A stretch of DNA of 33,587 nucleotides from Bacteroidales bacterium (GTDB taxonomy: Bacteria; Bacteroidota; Bacteroidia; Bacteroidales; VadinHA17). Positions 4,675 through 13,918 of this stretch are shown piece after piece. Both the position numbers and the translations under genes were made by a program. Location: NCBI GenBank assembly GCA_022865305.1, contig JALHSP010000144.1, positions 1 to 33,587 of the forward strand. Reading direction: 5' to 3'. The notes under the pieces were generated by a model. It was not told where the DNA came from. It worked only from the letters and a program-made list of their open reading frames with translations, and made no database searches. Within the stretch, counting starts at the first letter, position 1. Each line of letters starts with the position of its first letter.

Positions 4675-7665
4675 CTAAAATCTGAAATATATAAACGGCA
4701 TAATCTCCGTGGTCCTCATCTGATATAGCAGAACAGCAACAAGTAAAATGATTGCCATCTGGGGAATTAAAGGGATTCTGATAAACAGGCCTCTGTAGGA
4801 TTCTTTGATCTTTTCCGGCAGAAAATGAATAATATAGCCAATAGCCATCAAAAGAAATATATTACTGTATGCCGGAATGACAGTTAAAAATGATCCGGGA
4901 GAGAAATTCTCCCATATCTGCTTAAGCATCATCTTTGCATCATTCATATCGGCAGCTCTGAAAAAAATCCAGCAGAAGCTTACAAACTGGAATGTTATAA
5001 AAACAGCCAATGCCCGTCCAAATCTGGTAGTTTTCTTAACACGACCTGCGAAAATTGATCTCCATATTTTATTGAATACAAGTCCGATACCATGCAGTCC
5101 TCCCCAGATCAAAAACTTCAGGGCAGCACCATGCCATAATCCTCCAAGCAACATGGTGATTAAAAGATTAATATAAGTCCTGATCTTCCCTTTCCTGTTC
5201 CCTCCAAGCGGGATGTAAAGATAATCCTTCAGCCACCTTGAAAGTGAGATGTGCCATCTCTTCCAGAAATCAGCAACACTGGCCGCTTTATATGGTGAAT
5301 TAAAATTGACCGGCAGCCTGAAGCCAAATATCAATCCCAATCCAATAGCTATGTCGGTGTATCCTGAAAAATCACAATATATCTGGAGGCCATATCCGTA
5401 GATTGCCATCAGGTTTTCAAATCCCGAGTAAACAGAAGGGAGATCAAAAACACGGTCAACAAAATTAACTGCAATAAAATCTGAAATAATTATCTTCTTG
5501 ATAAGCCCTTTTGAAATCAGGAACATCGCATGGCTGAATTCTCTTTTTGAGAGGTGAAAATCCTTATATAGCTGTGGAATAAATTCTGAAGCTCTGACAA
5601 TTGGTCCGGCAACAAGCTGAGGGAAGAACGAAACGTAAAATCCAAAATCAACTATATTTTTTACAGGTTTCATCTTCCCCCTGTAAACATCTATTGTATA
5701 GCTCAGCGACTGAAAAGTAAAAAAGGATATCCCCACCGGAAGTATTATACTACTGATATCAAAAGAGGTACCAAGATGTATATCTGAAAATGAGGCAAGA
5801 AAATCAAATACCTTGATGTCAGTACCAAAAAGATAATTTATTGTACTGATAATAAAGTCGGTGTATTTAAAATATGCTAGTATTCCGAGGTTGGATAATA
5901 AACTGATAAGGATAAAGAGACGCTTCAGATATTTCTTCCGTGATTCATGTATTAATAATCCGCAGGAAAAATCGATGACTGTTACCAATATTAAAAGGAA
6001 CAAAAATAAACCTCCCGATTTATAATAAAAGAACAGGCTTACCAGGAGCAGGTAGAGGTGCCTTAAAAACAATTTCCTGTAAACCAGGCTGTATCCGGCC
6101 AGTACAAGGAGAAAGAACAGCCAGAAGGCAGGTGTGGTGAAAATTAATGGCTTTTCAGAATCATAACTAAATATTTGTGAGACAAGAGATCCTGCCAGTC
6201 CCCTCTTATCAGTTCGTAACTCCTGTTTATTCCCCTGTACCGGCAGTATAGCTTTAACCGTATCGGAAGGTTCAGTAACCCGGGCCGTCTGAATAATTTT
6301 TTTTTCTTTCAGAGAAAACATTGCATCCACGAGCATCTTTGAAAATATATCCGCCCCGGCATCAGTAAAATGTACATAATCTTTTGTCGCAAGGGCAGGT
6401 TTTTTCTGCGCCCATTTAATAATTGAAGACTTGCCTCCCATGGCATTGTATGAATCCCAGAACGCTGCTCCAGCATCCCGGGCTGCCTCTCTCTGCGCTT
6501 TTATAATTGCAGGAATATTGCGATATGGTATTATACTATCACCATCAGCTTCAGCCATTGCAGTTACACTTATCACCAGTACCGGTGTTGCAGGAACCAC
6601 CTCTTTCAGAAGAGAGAGTTGCCGGTAAATCCCTTTTTTAAAATATGAATAATCATTCCTCACATTCTTTACGATATTCAGACCATAATGAAGAATAATA
6701 AGGTCGGGAGACAGCATTTTGTAAGCCTCTGCGAGATTATTCCTGTCGACCATTGTAAATTCAAGCCCTGCACTGCCCCGCTGGGGAATATTGTCAACGA
6801 TAATTCCATTTTTACTCTCAATGCTGATGCCGTATATTTCGGGGCTGACATTTCCTTCAAATTCAATCAGGATATCCTCTGCACCTTTCAGAGAGCACGA
6901 GGTCTCTTTAATTCCTGAGCCAGTTTTAAGAACTCCTGCAAATACCTGATCATCATCAGCTTTAACCTTAATGCTCACATTTTCGTCTGCATTACCATAA
7001 AAAATCCTCAGGTTTTCATACCAGGAGGCAGCACTGTCGGCAAGATTTGATGGATGAATCCTTACAAACGCTTTTTCAGGAACAGCTTTTCTTTCCCCTT
7101 CAGGCAAATAACTGCAAAAAGACATAAAAGGTCCCAGGTTCCTGTGCGTTATTTCACCTGTTCTGAAAGAAAGGTAATTATACCTTTTCCAGTTTGTGGA
7201 TGAACGAAGCCAGATTGATTTAGTATACATAACCGGCATGACCGGCAAAAATAATCCCGGTCCGTATCCTCCATGGTTTTTCCTCAATACTTGCCTGAGG
7301 TAGTTTGTAACACGGTCTCCTTCAATTTGTGAGTCACCGTAATACATTATTCTCAACTGGCTGTTTGATAATCCGAGGGAATCAAGGAAAGGCTGTAAAG
7401 GACTTAATGAATTAACTTCAGATATTGGATAAGATGTATCCGGCAGAAAAACAGAATCAGGTTTTTTAATTAAAAGAGTGTCAGGAAACTGATCAGGAAC
7501 AGCATTTTCAGGGATCGAATCCGCTGAAATAAGTTTTTGTACTATTTCCTCCGGGATAAATTCATCCAATGACGGGAACAGGTTTATACCCGGGAAAATA
7601 TAATTCATACCGGTAAAACAAGCCAGAAAGACCAGTAATAATAAAAACGACCTGAAAGGGCGCAT
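4675..7665 (-). CDS. SGNH hydrolase-MBOAT O-acyltransferase fusion
   Basis: A 996-aa envelope protein joining two activities that are often separate. After an N-terminal membrane helix (about 5-24) comes a periplasmic SGNH/GDSL-type domain (about 100-450). It carries GDSQIEGD at 110-117 (nucleophile S112), the HYGLN block near 326-330, and a catalytic D429-x-x-H432 pair (DYVHFT). From about 510 to the end is a multi-pass MBOAT domain of the AlgI/PatA type, with FWKRWHISLSRW (H805) and GGLWHGA (H845, the expected catalytic His). The arrangement suggests acyl transfer across the membrane by the MBOAT part and onto, or off, a periplasmic glycan by the SGNH part. The start codon lies 14 bp after the MltD stop, so the two are probably one transcript. 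The acceptor could be peptidoglycan or an exopolysaccharide. Confidence 0.9.
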   Translation of the reverse strand: MRPFRSFLLLLVFLACFTGMNYIFPGINLFPSLDEFIPEEIVQKLISADSIPENAVPDQFPDTLLIKKPDSVFLPDTSYPISEVNSLSPLQPFLDSLGLSNSQLRIMYYGDSQIEGDRVTNYLRQVLRKNHGGYGPGLFLPVMPVMYTKSIWLRSSTNWKRYNYLSFRTGEITHRNLGPFMSFCSYLPEGERKAVPEKAFVRIHPSNLADSAASWYENLRIFYGNADENVSIKVKADDDQVFAGVLKTGSGIKETSCSLKGAEDILIEFEGNVSPEIYGISIESKNGIIVDNIPQRGSAGLEFTMVDRNNLAEAYKMLSPDLIILHYGLNIVKNVRNDYSYFKKGIYRQLSLLKEVVPATPVLVISVTAMAEADGDSIIPYRNIPAIIKAQREAARDAGAAFWDSYNAMGGKSSIIKWAQKKPALATKDYVHFTDAGADIFSKMLVDAMFSLKEKKIIQTARVTEPSDTVKAILPVQGNKQELRTDKRGLAGSLVSQIFSYDSEKPLIFTTPAFWLFFLLVLAGYSLVYRKLFLRHLYLLLVSLFFYYKSGGLFLFLLILVTVIDFSCGLLIHESRKKYLKRLFILISLLSNLGILAYFKYTDFIISTINYLFGTDIKVFDFLASFSDIHLGTSFDISSIILPVGISFFTFQSLSYTIDVYRGKMKPVKNIVDFGFYVSFFPQLVAGPIVRASEFIPQLYKDFHLSKREFSHAMFLISKGLIKKIIISDFIAVNFVDRVFDLPSVYSGFENLMAIYGYGLQIYCDFSGYTDIAIGLGLIFGFRLPVNFNSPYKAASVADFWKRWHISLSRWLKDYLYIPLGGNRKGKIRTYINLLITMLLGGLWHGAALKFLIWGGLHGIGLVFNKIWRSIFAGRVKKTTRFGRALAVFITFQFVSFCWIFFRAADMNDAKMMLKQIWENFSPGSFLTVIPAYSNIFLLMAIGYIIHFLPEKIKESYRGLFIRIPLIPQMAIILLVAVLLYQMRTTEIMPFIYFRF

Positions 7666-7679
7666 ATTTCAGTAAGGAA

Positions 7680-9227
7680 TCAGCTTTTCTTCTTAATTTT
7701 AAGCTTCTGCCCGACCTGTATCTTCCCCGGATCAGAAATATTGTTTAATGTCAGTACATCAGTTGTTGTAACATTATCAAACATCTTTACAATATCCCAG
7801 ATCGTATCGCCATAACGAACAGTATAAGTTATATAATCTCCGTCTGCCTCTGTCGGAATAGTAGCCCGTGCTGTTGAAGAATTAACCTGTACAGTTTTTC
7901 CGATCATTTTCTGCTTGTCAGCAAATGACATTGAATTGACTTTTGAATAATATTCAGATTTGGCAGGATCGATATATACTACAAGCTGCTGGCCTATTCT
8001 TATTGTATTCCGGTATATATTATTCCAGTACCTGAGCTCTGACAATCCTACTCCGTACCATTCTGAAATGAAGCCAAGATTGTCGCCTTCTTTTACTTTG
8101 TAAAACAGTTTTGTTTTACCCTTAATATCGACCGGCGTATAGATAGTCCTTGATGGATCAGCTATCCTTGTTGTCTTGCTGAGATATATATCTGATTTAT
8201 AGCTTCGTATTGTATCATTAAGATCAATAAAATCTCCTAGGTGGCTCATCGGCAAGGTAAGTGCAAAAGGTTTTGAAGAACCAGGAACGAGACCTGTACG
8301 GTATTGCGGATTCAGCGCACGGAGTTCTCCCAGTGATATTCCCATAACCTCGGATATCTGTGTGAGGTGTATATCTTTATTAACCATTATAGTATCAGTT
8401 GCAATGGGAATATTGAGAGGCAGGGGCACGATATTATGTTCCGGATAAAAATTTATAGAATATGTTGCTGCAATATACTGTGGTATATATCCCCTGGTCT
8501 CCCTTGGAAGCCTGTAATATATCTCCCAGTAGTTTTTCTTATTGCCTGATCTCCTGATAGCCTTATTCACATTACCCGGACCACAGTTGTAAGCAGCAAT
8601 AACAAGTATCCAGTCCTTGTAAATATCATAAAGATCCTTAATATATTTTGCAGCAGCATGAGTTGCCTTCACAGGATCTCTCCGCTCATCAACCACTGAA
8701 TTGATTGTAAGTCCGTAAAATCTTCCGGTGCTGTACATAAACTGCCACAAACCGGTTGCTCCCATCTTTGAAACGGCGTTCGGATTCAGAGCTGACTCAA
8801 TAACCGCCATATATTTAAGTTCGGCAGGCAAGCCGTATGAGTCAAAAATATCCTCGATCATCGGGAAATAATAATCTTTCAGACCCAGAATTGCCATGAA
8901 CTTGTCTCTCTTTTTAATTGTATAGACATGGATATGGGCCCTGATTATGCTGTTAAAACGAAGCTGAATTATCGAATTTATTTTACTTAATCTGTTAATG
9001 TACACAGAATCTGAAAATTGCACTCCTGCTGTATCATTTGAAAATACATCCGGATTATTCCTGAGTGCCATTTTTACATACCATGTATTTACCAGGCTAT
9101 CCAGATCTCTGGTAATTTTTTCTGCATTTATGTCTGATCTAATGATGATTGTATCAGACTCAGAAGCCGCTCTGGCGGTAAGGATTGCAATGAGAAAGGT
9201 TACAAGTAAAGCTGTTAATCTAATCAT
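7680..9227 (-). CDS. mltD: MltD-like membrane-bound lytic transglycosylase with LysM domains
   Basis: Cleaves peptidoglycan between MurNAc and GlcNAc, forming 1,6-anhydroMurNAc, in the periplasm. 515 aa: signal peptide 1-20; goose-type/SLT catalytic domain about 115-265 with catalytic Glu in AVIESALNP (E144), GATGLWQFM (156-164) and AAYNCGPGNV (211-220); a degenerate LysM around 285-325; and two clear LysM domains at about 375-419 (YKVKEGDNL) and 467-511 (YTVRYGDTI) ending in a basic tail. It follows the DUF5683 gene by 12 bp and precedes the SGNH-MBOAT gene, continuing the parAB operon. The family and domain order are as in other Bacteroidota. Confidence 0.93.
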   Translation of the reverse strand: MIRLTALLVTFLIAILTARAASESDTIIIRSDINAEKITRDLDSLVNTWYVKMALRNNPDVFSNDTAGVQFSDSVYINRLSKINSIIQLRFNSIIRAHIHVYTIKKRDKFMAILGLKDYYFPMIEDIFDSYGLPAELKYMAVIESALNPNAVSKMGATGLWQFMYSTGRFYGLTINSVVDERRDPVKATHAAAKYIKDLYDIYKDWILVIAAYNCGPGNVNKAIRRSGNKKNYWEIYYRLPRETRGYIPQYIAATYSINFYPEHNIVPLPLNIPIATDTIMVNKDIHLTQISEVMGISLGELRALNPQYRTGLVPGSSKPFALTLPMSHLGDFIDLNDTIRSYKSDIYLSKTTRIADPSRTIYTPVDIKGKTKLFYKVKEGDNLGFISEWYGVGLSELRYWNNIYRNTIRIGQQLVVYIDPAKSEYYSKVNSMSFADKQKMIGKTVQVNSSTARATIPTEADGDYITYTVRYGDTIWDIVKMFDNVTTTDVLTLNNISDPGKIQVGQKLKIKKKS

Positions 9228-9239
9228 TCATTCTCTCTT

Positions 9240-9932
9240 TTAAAAAGTTACTTTAAGACTAAGGTTCAAACCCGGAACTGACTGGCTCATATCAGGAATT
9301 ATTATAGGTTCGACCTCAAGATCAAGGTTATCACTAATATCATAATTTAACAGACTGGCATCAACATTTGCATCGAGTATTGTAATAAGATACCATGCTG
9401 CGATGCCAATATACGAAAGATCACGGTATTTTTTATAATAATCAACCTTCCCCAAAATTCTTTCTGAATACCAGGAATAATCAGAAGGACGATATGTATC
9501 AGGATGCCGGACCGGATCATAATCCCTTGGATCTGCGTTTTTGAGCGCCTCGAGATCCAGGTAACTCGCTGTTTCCCAAATCTTATCCGTGAGATCCTGA
9601 TATGCTTTCAGGTACATGACATATTTTGAGGAATTGTAATTCACTGCATAAATTACTCCTGCAAAGCCTGCATAGACAAGAGGCACCTTCCAGTATTTTC
9701 TGTTATAGATCTGCCCCATACCGGGAAAAGCCATTGCAAGCATTGTTGCTTTGAGAGGTTCTGCTTTAAATGTATGCTTAGCGGGTTTTGATACAGACAA
9801 TGTATCCTGGGCAAATATGTTTTCCTGAAAACAAAACAATTGCAGGACAAGAAGAATCGATATCTTAAAATACGTCTTCAAAATAAAAATGAACCGGATA
9901 CAACTTCCGGTACCATTAGAACGGCGCGACAA
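9240..9932 (-). CDS. DUF5683 domain protein
   Basis: A conserved Bacteroidota envelope protein that habitually lies between parB and the LysM transglycosylase; its function is unknown. Sequence: a hydrophobic N-terminal segment ending FQENIFA|QDTLS (probable signal peptide), then PGMGQIYNRKYWKVPLVYAGF, typical of the family, with a short membrane helix, a Tyr-rich stretch, a second helix (IGIAAWYLITILDANVDA) and a beta-like C-terminus. No ATG precedes the signal peptide. The open frame begins at TTG 9932, but a promoter-like TATATTTG (9930-9937) overlaps that codon. A TTG at 9881 would give a cleaner signal peptide (MKTYFKISILLVLQ). The start is therefore uncertain. Confidence 0.85.
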   Translation of the reverse strand: MSRRSNGTGSCIRFIFILKTYFKISILLVLQLFCFQENIFAQDTLSVSKPAKHTFKAEPLKATMLAMAFPGMGQIYNRKYWKVPLVYAGFAGVIYAVNYNSSKYVMYLKAYQDLTDKIWETASYLDLEALKNADPRDYDPVRHPDTYRPSDYSWYSERILGKVDYYKKYRDLSYIGIAAWYLITILDANVDASLLNYDISDNLDLEVEPIIIPDMSQSVPGLNLSLKVTF

Positions 9933-9937
9933 ATATA
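9930..9937 (-). promoter_or_regulatory. -7 box TATATTTG before DUF5683
   Basis: Exact TAnnTTTG on the minus strand just after the parB stop. If active, its transcript begins near 9926, after the TTG at 9932, and so supports the downstream TTG start at 9881. It would give DUF5683-mltD-acyltransferase a promoter separate from parAB. No -33 match at the normal distance. Confidence 0.4.
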
Positions 9938-9944
9938 ATTATTT

Positions 9945-10862
9945 TCAGGAGTTCAGACGGTCAAACACTCCTAAAATGCGTTCCATCTCTTCAGGGTTCT
10001 CAAAAGGGATAACTATTTTTCCCTTACCCTGCTCGTTTATTTTGAAGTTCACTTTTGCTGAAAAGATCTTATTCAGGTGTTCAGACAGCTGGGCAAAATC
10101 CTGATTAAGCTTATTTTTTCTTTCAATTTTGGATGGATCTTTGATTTTTTCTGTCTGAAGTTGTCTGACAAGCTCTTCAGCCTGCCTTACAGATAGTTCA
10201 CCGTCTACAATTTTATAATAAACATTTATCTGTTTTTTCGGGTCTTCAATATTTACCAGGGTACGTGCATGGCCCATCATAAGGTTCTTGTTCTTTATTC
10301 CGAGCTGAATTTCGGCAGGTAATTTAAGCAGGCGAAGATAGTTTGCAACTGTAGACCTTTGTTTGCCAACCCTGTCGCTGAGCTGTTCCTGAGTCAGCTT
10401 ACATTCCTCAATAAGCCTCTGAAAGCTTATTGCAACCTCAATTGAATCGAGGTCTTCACGCTGTATATTTTCAACGAGCGCCAGTTCAAGCATAGCCTGA
10501 TCGTCCGCAGTCCTGATGTATGCCGGAACATGGGTAAGTCCCGCAAGTCGCGCTGCCCTGAGCCGTCTTTCCCCGGCAATAAGCTGGTATCTTCCTCCTC
10601 CTGTTTCCCTGAGAGTAAGTGGTTGCACGATACCAAGTTTTCTTATAGATGAGGCCAGTTCCTCAAGAGACTGTTCGTCAAAGCTGGTCCTGGGCTGAAA
10701 GGGATTGCCATCAATAGAATCAATTGCAATATCCTGATTTGCTTCAACCTTTCTCTCAAGGACTTCTTTTTCCACACCTTCGATCAGAGCTCCCAGACCT
10801 CTTCCCAGCACATTTTTTTTTGTCATTTCCATAACTTTTTCAGGTGAATGTAAAAGGTCCAT
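9945..10862 (-). CDS. parB: Chromosome-partitioning protein ParB
   Basis: Binds parS sites and spreads to form the partition complex; works with ParA. 305 aa: the conserved N-terminal ParA-interaction motif GRGLGALIEG (20-29), the ParB/Srx CTPase core with GERRLRAARLAG and ENIQREDLDSIE, a HTH region (LTQEQLSDRVGKQRSTVANY), and a C-terminal dimerisation domain. The start ATG overlaps the parA stop as TAATG, indicating translational coupling. An internal ATG at 'MTKKNVLGRG' is a plausible alternative start and would match the usual family N-terminus. I found no consensus parS (TGTTTCACGTGAAACA) in the window. Confidence 0.96.
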   Translation of the reverse strand: MDLLHSPEKVMEMTKKNVLGRGLGALIEGVEKEVLERKVEANQDIAIDSIDGNPFQPRTSFDEQSLEELASSIRKLGIVQPLTLRETGGGRYQLIAGERRLRAARLAGLTHVPAYIRTADDQAMLELALVENIQREDLDSIEVAISFQRLIEECKLTQEQLSDRVGKQRSTVANYLRLLKLPAEIQLGIKNKNLMMGHARTLVNIEDPKKQINVYYKIVDGELSVRQAEELVRQLQTEKIKDPSKIERKNKLNQDFAQLSEHLNKIFSAKVNFKINEQGKGKIVIPFENPEEMERILGVFDRLNS

Positions 10863-11644
10863 TAAAGTTGCTTAACTGTGACTTCATGCTTCTCCATCAG
10901 TTCTTTCGCAAGATTGAGGTAATTGACAGTTCCTCTGGAATCAGCGTCGTACAATATAGCTGGTTGTCCGAAGCTGGGTGCTTCAGAGAGTTTGACATTC
11001 CTCTGGATGATTGTTTTGAAGACCATCTGCTGAAAATGCTTATTTACCTCTTCAGCAACCTGGTTGGATAACCTGAGCCTTGAGTCGTACATAGTAAGCA
11101 GAAATCCTTCTATCTCCAGATCTTTATTCAGGTTATTCTGGATGATTTTAATAGTATTCAGCAGTTTACCAAGTCCTTCAAGTGCAAAATATTCACATTG
11201 CACAGGTATCATTACCGAGTGTGCTGCCGAAAGGGCATTAACAGTCAGAAGCCCTAACGATGGAGAACAATCAATCAGGATATAATCGTAATCGTTCTCG
11301 ATTTTTTTAAGCACTCCTTTAAGTATTTTTTCCCTTTCCGGTCTGTCAAGCATCTCGATCTCAGCTCCAACGAGGTCAATATTGGATGGCATTAATGAAA
11401 GGTTCTCCACTTCACAGCTGAGTATTGCTTCAGTTGGCTCCTTCCCGTCAATAAGGCAATCATAAACTGTGCATCTTATCTGGCGAGTGTCAATACCGAT
11501 CCCTGACGTTGCATTAGCCTGCGGATCAGCGTCGACAATCAGTACTTTTTTCTCAAGAGCTGCAAGACTCGCCGCAAGATTTATTACTGTTGTCGTCTTC
11601 CCAACTCCACCCTTTTGATTAGCAATTGCAATAATCCTTCCCAT
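10862..11644 (-). CDS. parA: Chromosome-partitioning ATPase ParA/Soj
   Basis: Walker-type ATPase that segregates chromosome origins with ParB-parS. 260 aa, normal for a chromosomal Soj. Deviant Walker A KGGVGKTT (11-18), the conserved VDADPQANAT, and a Walker B-like DYILIDCSPSLGLLTVNAL. It is the first gene of a five-gene minus-strand run (parA, parB, DUF5683, mltD, SGNH-MBOAT), divergent from the lipid-kinase gene. ParB follows with a one-base stop/start overlap. Confidence 0.97.
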   Translation of the reverse strand: MGRIIAIANQKGGVGKTTTVINLAASLAALEKKVLIVDADPQANATSGIGIDTRQIRCTVYDCLIDGKEPTEAILSCEVENLSLMPSNIDLVGAEIEMLDRPEREKILKGVLKKIENDYDYILIDCSPSLGLLTVNALSAAHSVMIPVQCEYFALEGLGKLLNTIKIIQNNLNKDLEIEGFLLTMYDSRLRLSNQVAEEVNKHFQQMVFKTIIQRNVKLSEAPSFGQPAILYDADSRGTVNYLNLAKELMEKHEVTVKQL

Positions 11645-11682
11645 CTCTTTTCCAGTATCAGTTATTTAAATATTTTGAGCTT

Positions 11683-11690
11683 CAAATTTA
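11683..11690 (-). promoter_or_regulatory. -7 box TAAATTTG of parA
   Basis: Exact TAnnTTTG on the minus strand, 38 nt upstream of the parA ATG in the 209-bp divergent region. No -33 TTTG at the usual spacing. Confidence 0.5.
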
Positions 11691-11853
11691 CAATTTATGC
11701 ACCCACTGCTGCGGAAAGTCCATACTGTAATTGTAAACATTTTTTTCGGGGTTTTCAACATTTTATTAACATCTGAAACAGAGATTTTGCCGGCTTTCTA
11801 TAAACTTATCTGATTTATTTACATCTTTACAGATTATATAAACCTTACTGTAT

Positions 11854-12807
11854 ATGGCAATTAATCCTGTTCGCAAAGAGTGGTTTACTATTGTCAATCC
11901 CAATGCCGGTAACGGAAAGGGGAAAAAGGACTGGGACAGAATTTCAGCCCTTCTTGAAAAAGAAAATATCCCCATCATAAATAAGTTCACTGAAAAAAAA
12001 GGGCATGCAATTGAATTCACCAGGGAAGCTGTCGGAGCAGGTTTCAGAAAATTTATCTCTGTCGGCGGTGATGGTACATTGAATGAGGTAGTAAACGGAG
12101 TATTTAAACAGGAGTATTGCCCGACAAAAGAAGTCATACTGGGAATGATACCGGTAGGAACAGGTAACGACTGGGGACGTATGTTCGGTATTCCTCTCGT
12201 ATATGAAGGAGCTGTTCAGGTAATCAAAGAGAACAAACAGATGGCTCATGATATAGGACTTGTCACTTATTATTGCGGAACAGAACAGGAGAAGAGATAT
12301 TTTATCAATATAGCAGGTCTCGGATTTGAAGCAACGGTTGTAAAAAAGACCAATAAACAGAAAGATAAAGGGAGAAGCAACAAAGCTATCTATTTTTATA
12401 ATCTTTTAACGAGTCTTATAACCCGCAGAAACATAAAAGCTGATATAATTATTGACGGTAAGAAAAATACCTGCAAAGTGTTTTCAATCAACATCGGTAA
12501 CGGCAGGTATTGCGGTGGCGGGATGAGACAAACCCCTGATGCGCTCCCTGATGATGGCCTTCTTGATATTACAGTTATCAAAGAGATGGGCAGGATTGAA
12601 ATAATACGAAGCCTGAAATTATTATATGACGGGACGATTCTCAGTCATCCAAAGGTTGACGGATACAGAAGCACTAATCTTCAGGTCAGTTCAGAATCGG
12701 TTTTATATGCTGAAGCAGACGGTGAATCACTGGGTCATACTCCTGCCGAATTCAGTATTATCCCTCAGGGAATTAATGTTGTTTATGGAACAAAGATCAT
12801 TCCGTAA
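11854..12807 (+). CDS. Diacylglycerol/lipid kinase family protein (DagK/YegS-like)
   Basis: Phosphorylates a lipid such as diacylglycerol to phosphatidate at the membrane surface. 317 aa with the DAGK catalytic domain: FTIVNPNAGNGKG (11-23), the nucleotide-binding GGDGTLNEVV (71-80), and IPVGTGNDWGRMFGIP, followed by the C-terminal beta domain with NIGNGRYCGGGM and PDDGLLDI. The length is typical. The stop overlaps the convergent cyclotransferase gene by 11 bp. In this window it could recycle diacylglycerol into the CdsA/PssA/Psd pathway. The exact substrate is not readable from sequence. Confidence 0.92.
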   Translation: MAINPVRKEWFTIVNPNAGNGKGKKDWDRISALLEKENIPIINKFTEKKGHAIEFTREAVGAGFRKFISVGGDGTLNEVVNGVFKQEYCPTKEVILGMIPVGTGNDWGRMFGIPLVYEGAVQVIKENKQMAHDIGLVTYYCGTEQEKRYFINIAGLGFEATVVKKTNKQKDKGRSNKAIYFYNLLTSLITRRNIKADIIIDGKKNTCKVFSINIGNGRYCGGGMRQTPDALPDDGLLDITVIKEMGRIEIIRSLKLLYDGTILSHPKVDGYRSTNLQVSSESVLYAEADGESLGHTPAEFSIIPQGINVVYGTKIIP

Positions 12808-13918
12808 GCTGAATCTCGAAGAGCTTTGGCCAGTTTTTGCCTGTAACAAATATCCTTTCCCCATCCGGATCAAATGCGATGCCATTCAATACATTAACAC
12901 TGGTATCTGTCTCCGGATCATTTAATATACCTTTAAGATCAATATAGGCAATCACTTTCCCGGTTACGGGATCGATCCTTGCAATAAGATCAGTCATCCA
13001 TATATTAGCCCATATTTCTCCATTTATATATTCAAGCTCATTCAACGAATCCACAAGGTGTTCATTGTCATATACTTCAATTCTGGATGTAACTGTAAAC
13101 ATCTCAGGTTCATAGAAATACAAAACATTTGTTCCATCACTCATCACAATCTGATCCTTCATTGTTGTCAATCCCCAGCCCTCGGTCTGATAGTATATCT
13201 TATTAATAACATTAAATGTGGATTTTTCATAAACAAACCCGACCTTAGAGGTATAGGTTACCTGATATATCCGGTCCTTATAAAGAGTGATACCTTCACC
13301 AAACAGAGTGGGATCAAGGCTAAGCTGCCTTAATACTTTTCCTGTCTCAGGTTCTATTGCCCTCAGGGTTGATCTGTTTTCCTGTCCGGTGCCCTCATAA
13401 AGAATACCTTTATCATAAAAAAGGCCCTGGGTAAACGCGTCCCTGTCATGAGGATAGCTATGTATAACTTTAAAACCGTTTCTTGCGGGAACAATATCCG
13501 AATAAATGAGCAGAAAATGTGTAATTATGGTTCTTACTTTTCCACCCTTATAAGCTGTGACTTTTAATGATTTCCTGCCTGTTGCCGTGGTAAAAGCTGA
13601 TGGTATTGTGCATTCCCACGGTGCTGACTTAATTGAAGAAACTGCTTTCCCGTCAAAATGAACCAGTACAGAATCGGGTAACTTATCTTTTTCTTCAGGA
13701 GCAAGTGAAACCTTAATCGGATTCCTGAGTTTAAACTCAGCATTCTCACCAGGGGTCAATATTTTTATCAGTTTGATTCTGAGTTCTTCTTCTGTACTCA
13801 ATATGTTGTTTTCCCCGTTTGCCGGTTCTTTTCCTGGTCTGCCGGAACAGGAAATAGTCCACGTTATAAGCAGGAGGGTAAAAAGTGAAATAATATATTT
13901 CAGATAATCAGTTCTCAA
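12797..13918 (-). CDS. Glutaminyl-peptide (glutamine) cyclotransferase, lipoprotein
   Basis: Plant-type/bacterial five-bladed beta-propeller cyclotransferase family, which converts N-terminal Gln to pyroglutamate. 373 aa: a type II signal peptide with lipobox (TWTISC, acyl Cys about 24), a linker domain, then from about 155 the family core: HSYPHDRDAFTQGLFYD, LYEGTGQENRS, FGEGITLYKDRIYQVTY, EGWGLTTMKDQIVMSDGT, ELEYINGEIWANIWMTD and LNGIAFDPDGERIFVTGKNW. Probably anchored in the outer or inner membrane and acting in the periplasm. It overlaps the upstream HAD gene by 11 bp (co-transcribed) and the convergent lipid-kinase gene by 11 bp. Confidence 0.92.
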   Translation of the reverse strand: MRTDYLKYIISLFTLLLITWTISCSGRPGKEPANGENNILSTEEELRIKLIKILTPGENAEFKLRNPIKVSLAPEEKDKLPDSVLVHFDGKAVSSIKSAPWECTIPSAFTTATGRKSLKVTAYKGGKVRTIITHFLLIYSDIVPARNGFKVIHSYPHDRDAFTQGLFYDKGILYEGTGQENRSTLRAIEPETGKVLRQLSLDPTLFGEGITLYKDRIYQVTYTSKVGFVYEKSTFNVINKIYYQTEGWGLTTMKDQIVMSDGTNVLYFYEPEMFTVTSRIEVYDNEHLVDSLNELEYINGEIWANIWMTDLIARIDPVTGKVIAYIDLKGILNDPETDTSVNVLNGIAFDPDGERIFVTGKNWPKLFEIQLTE

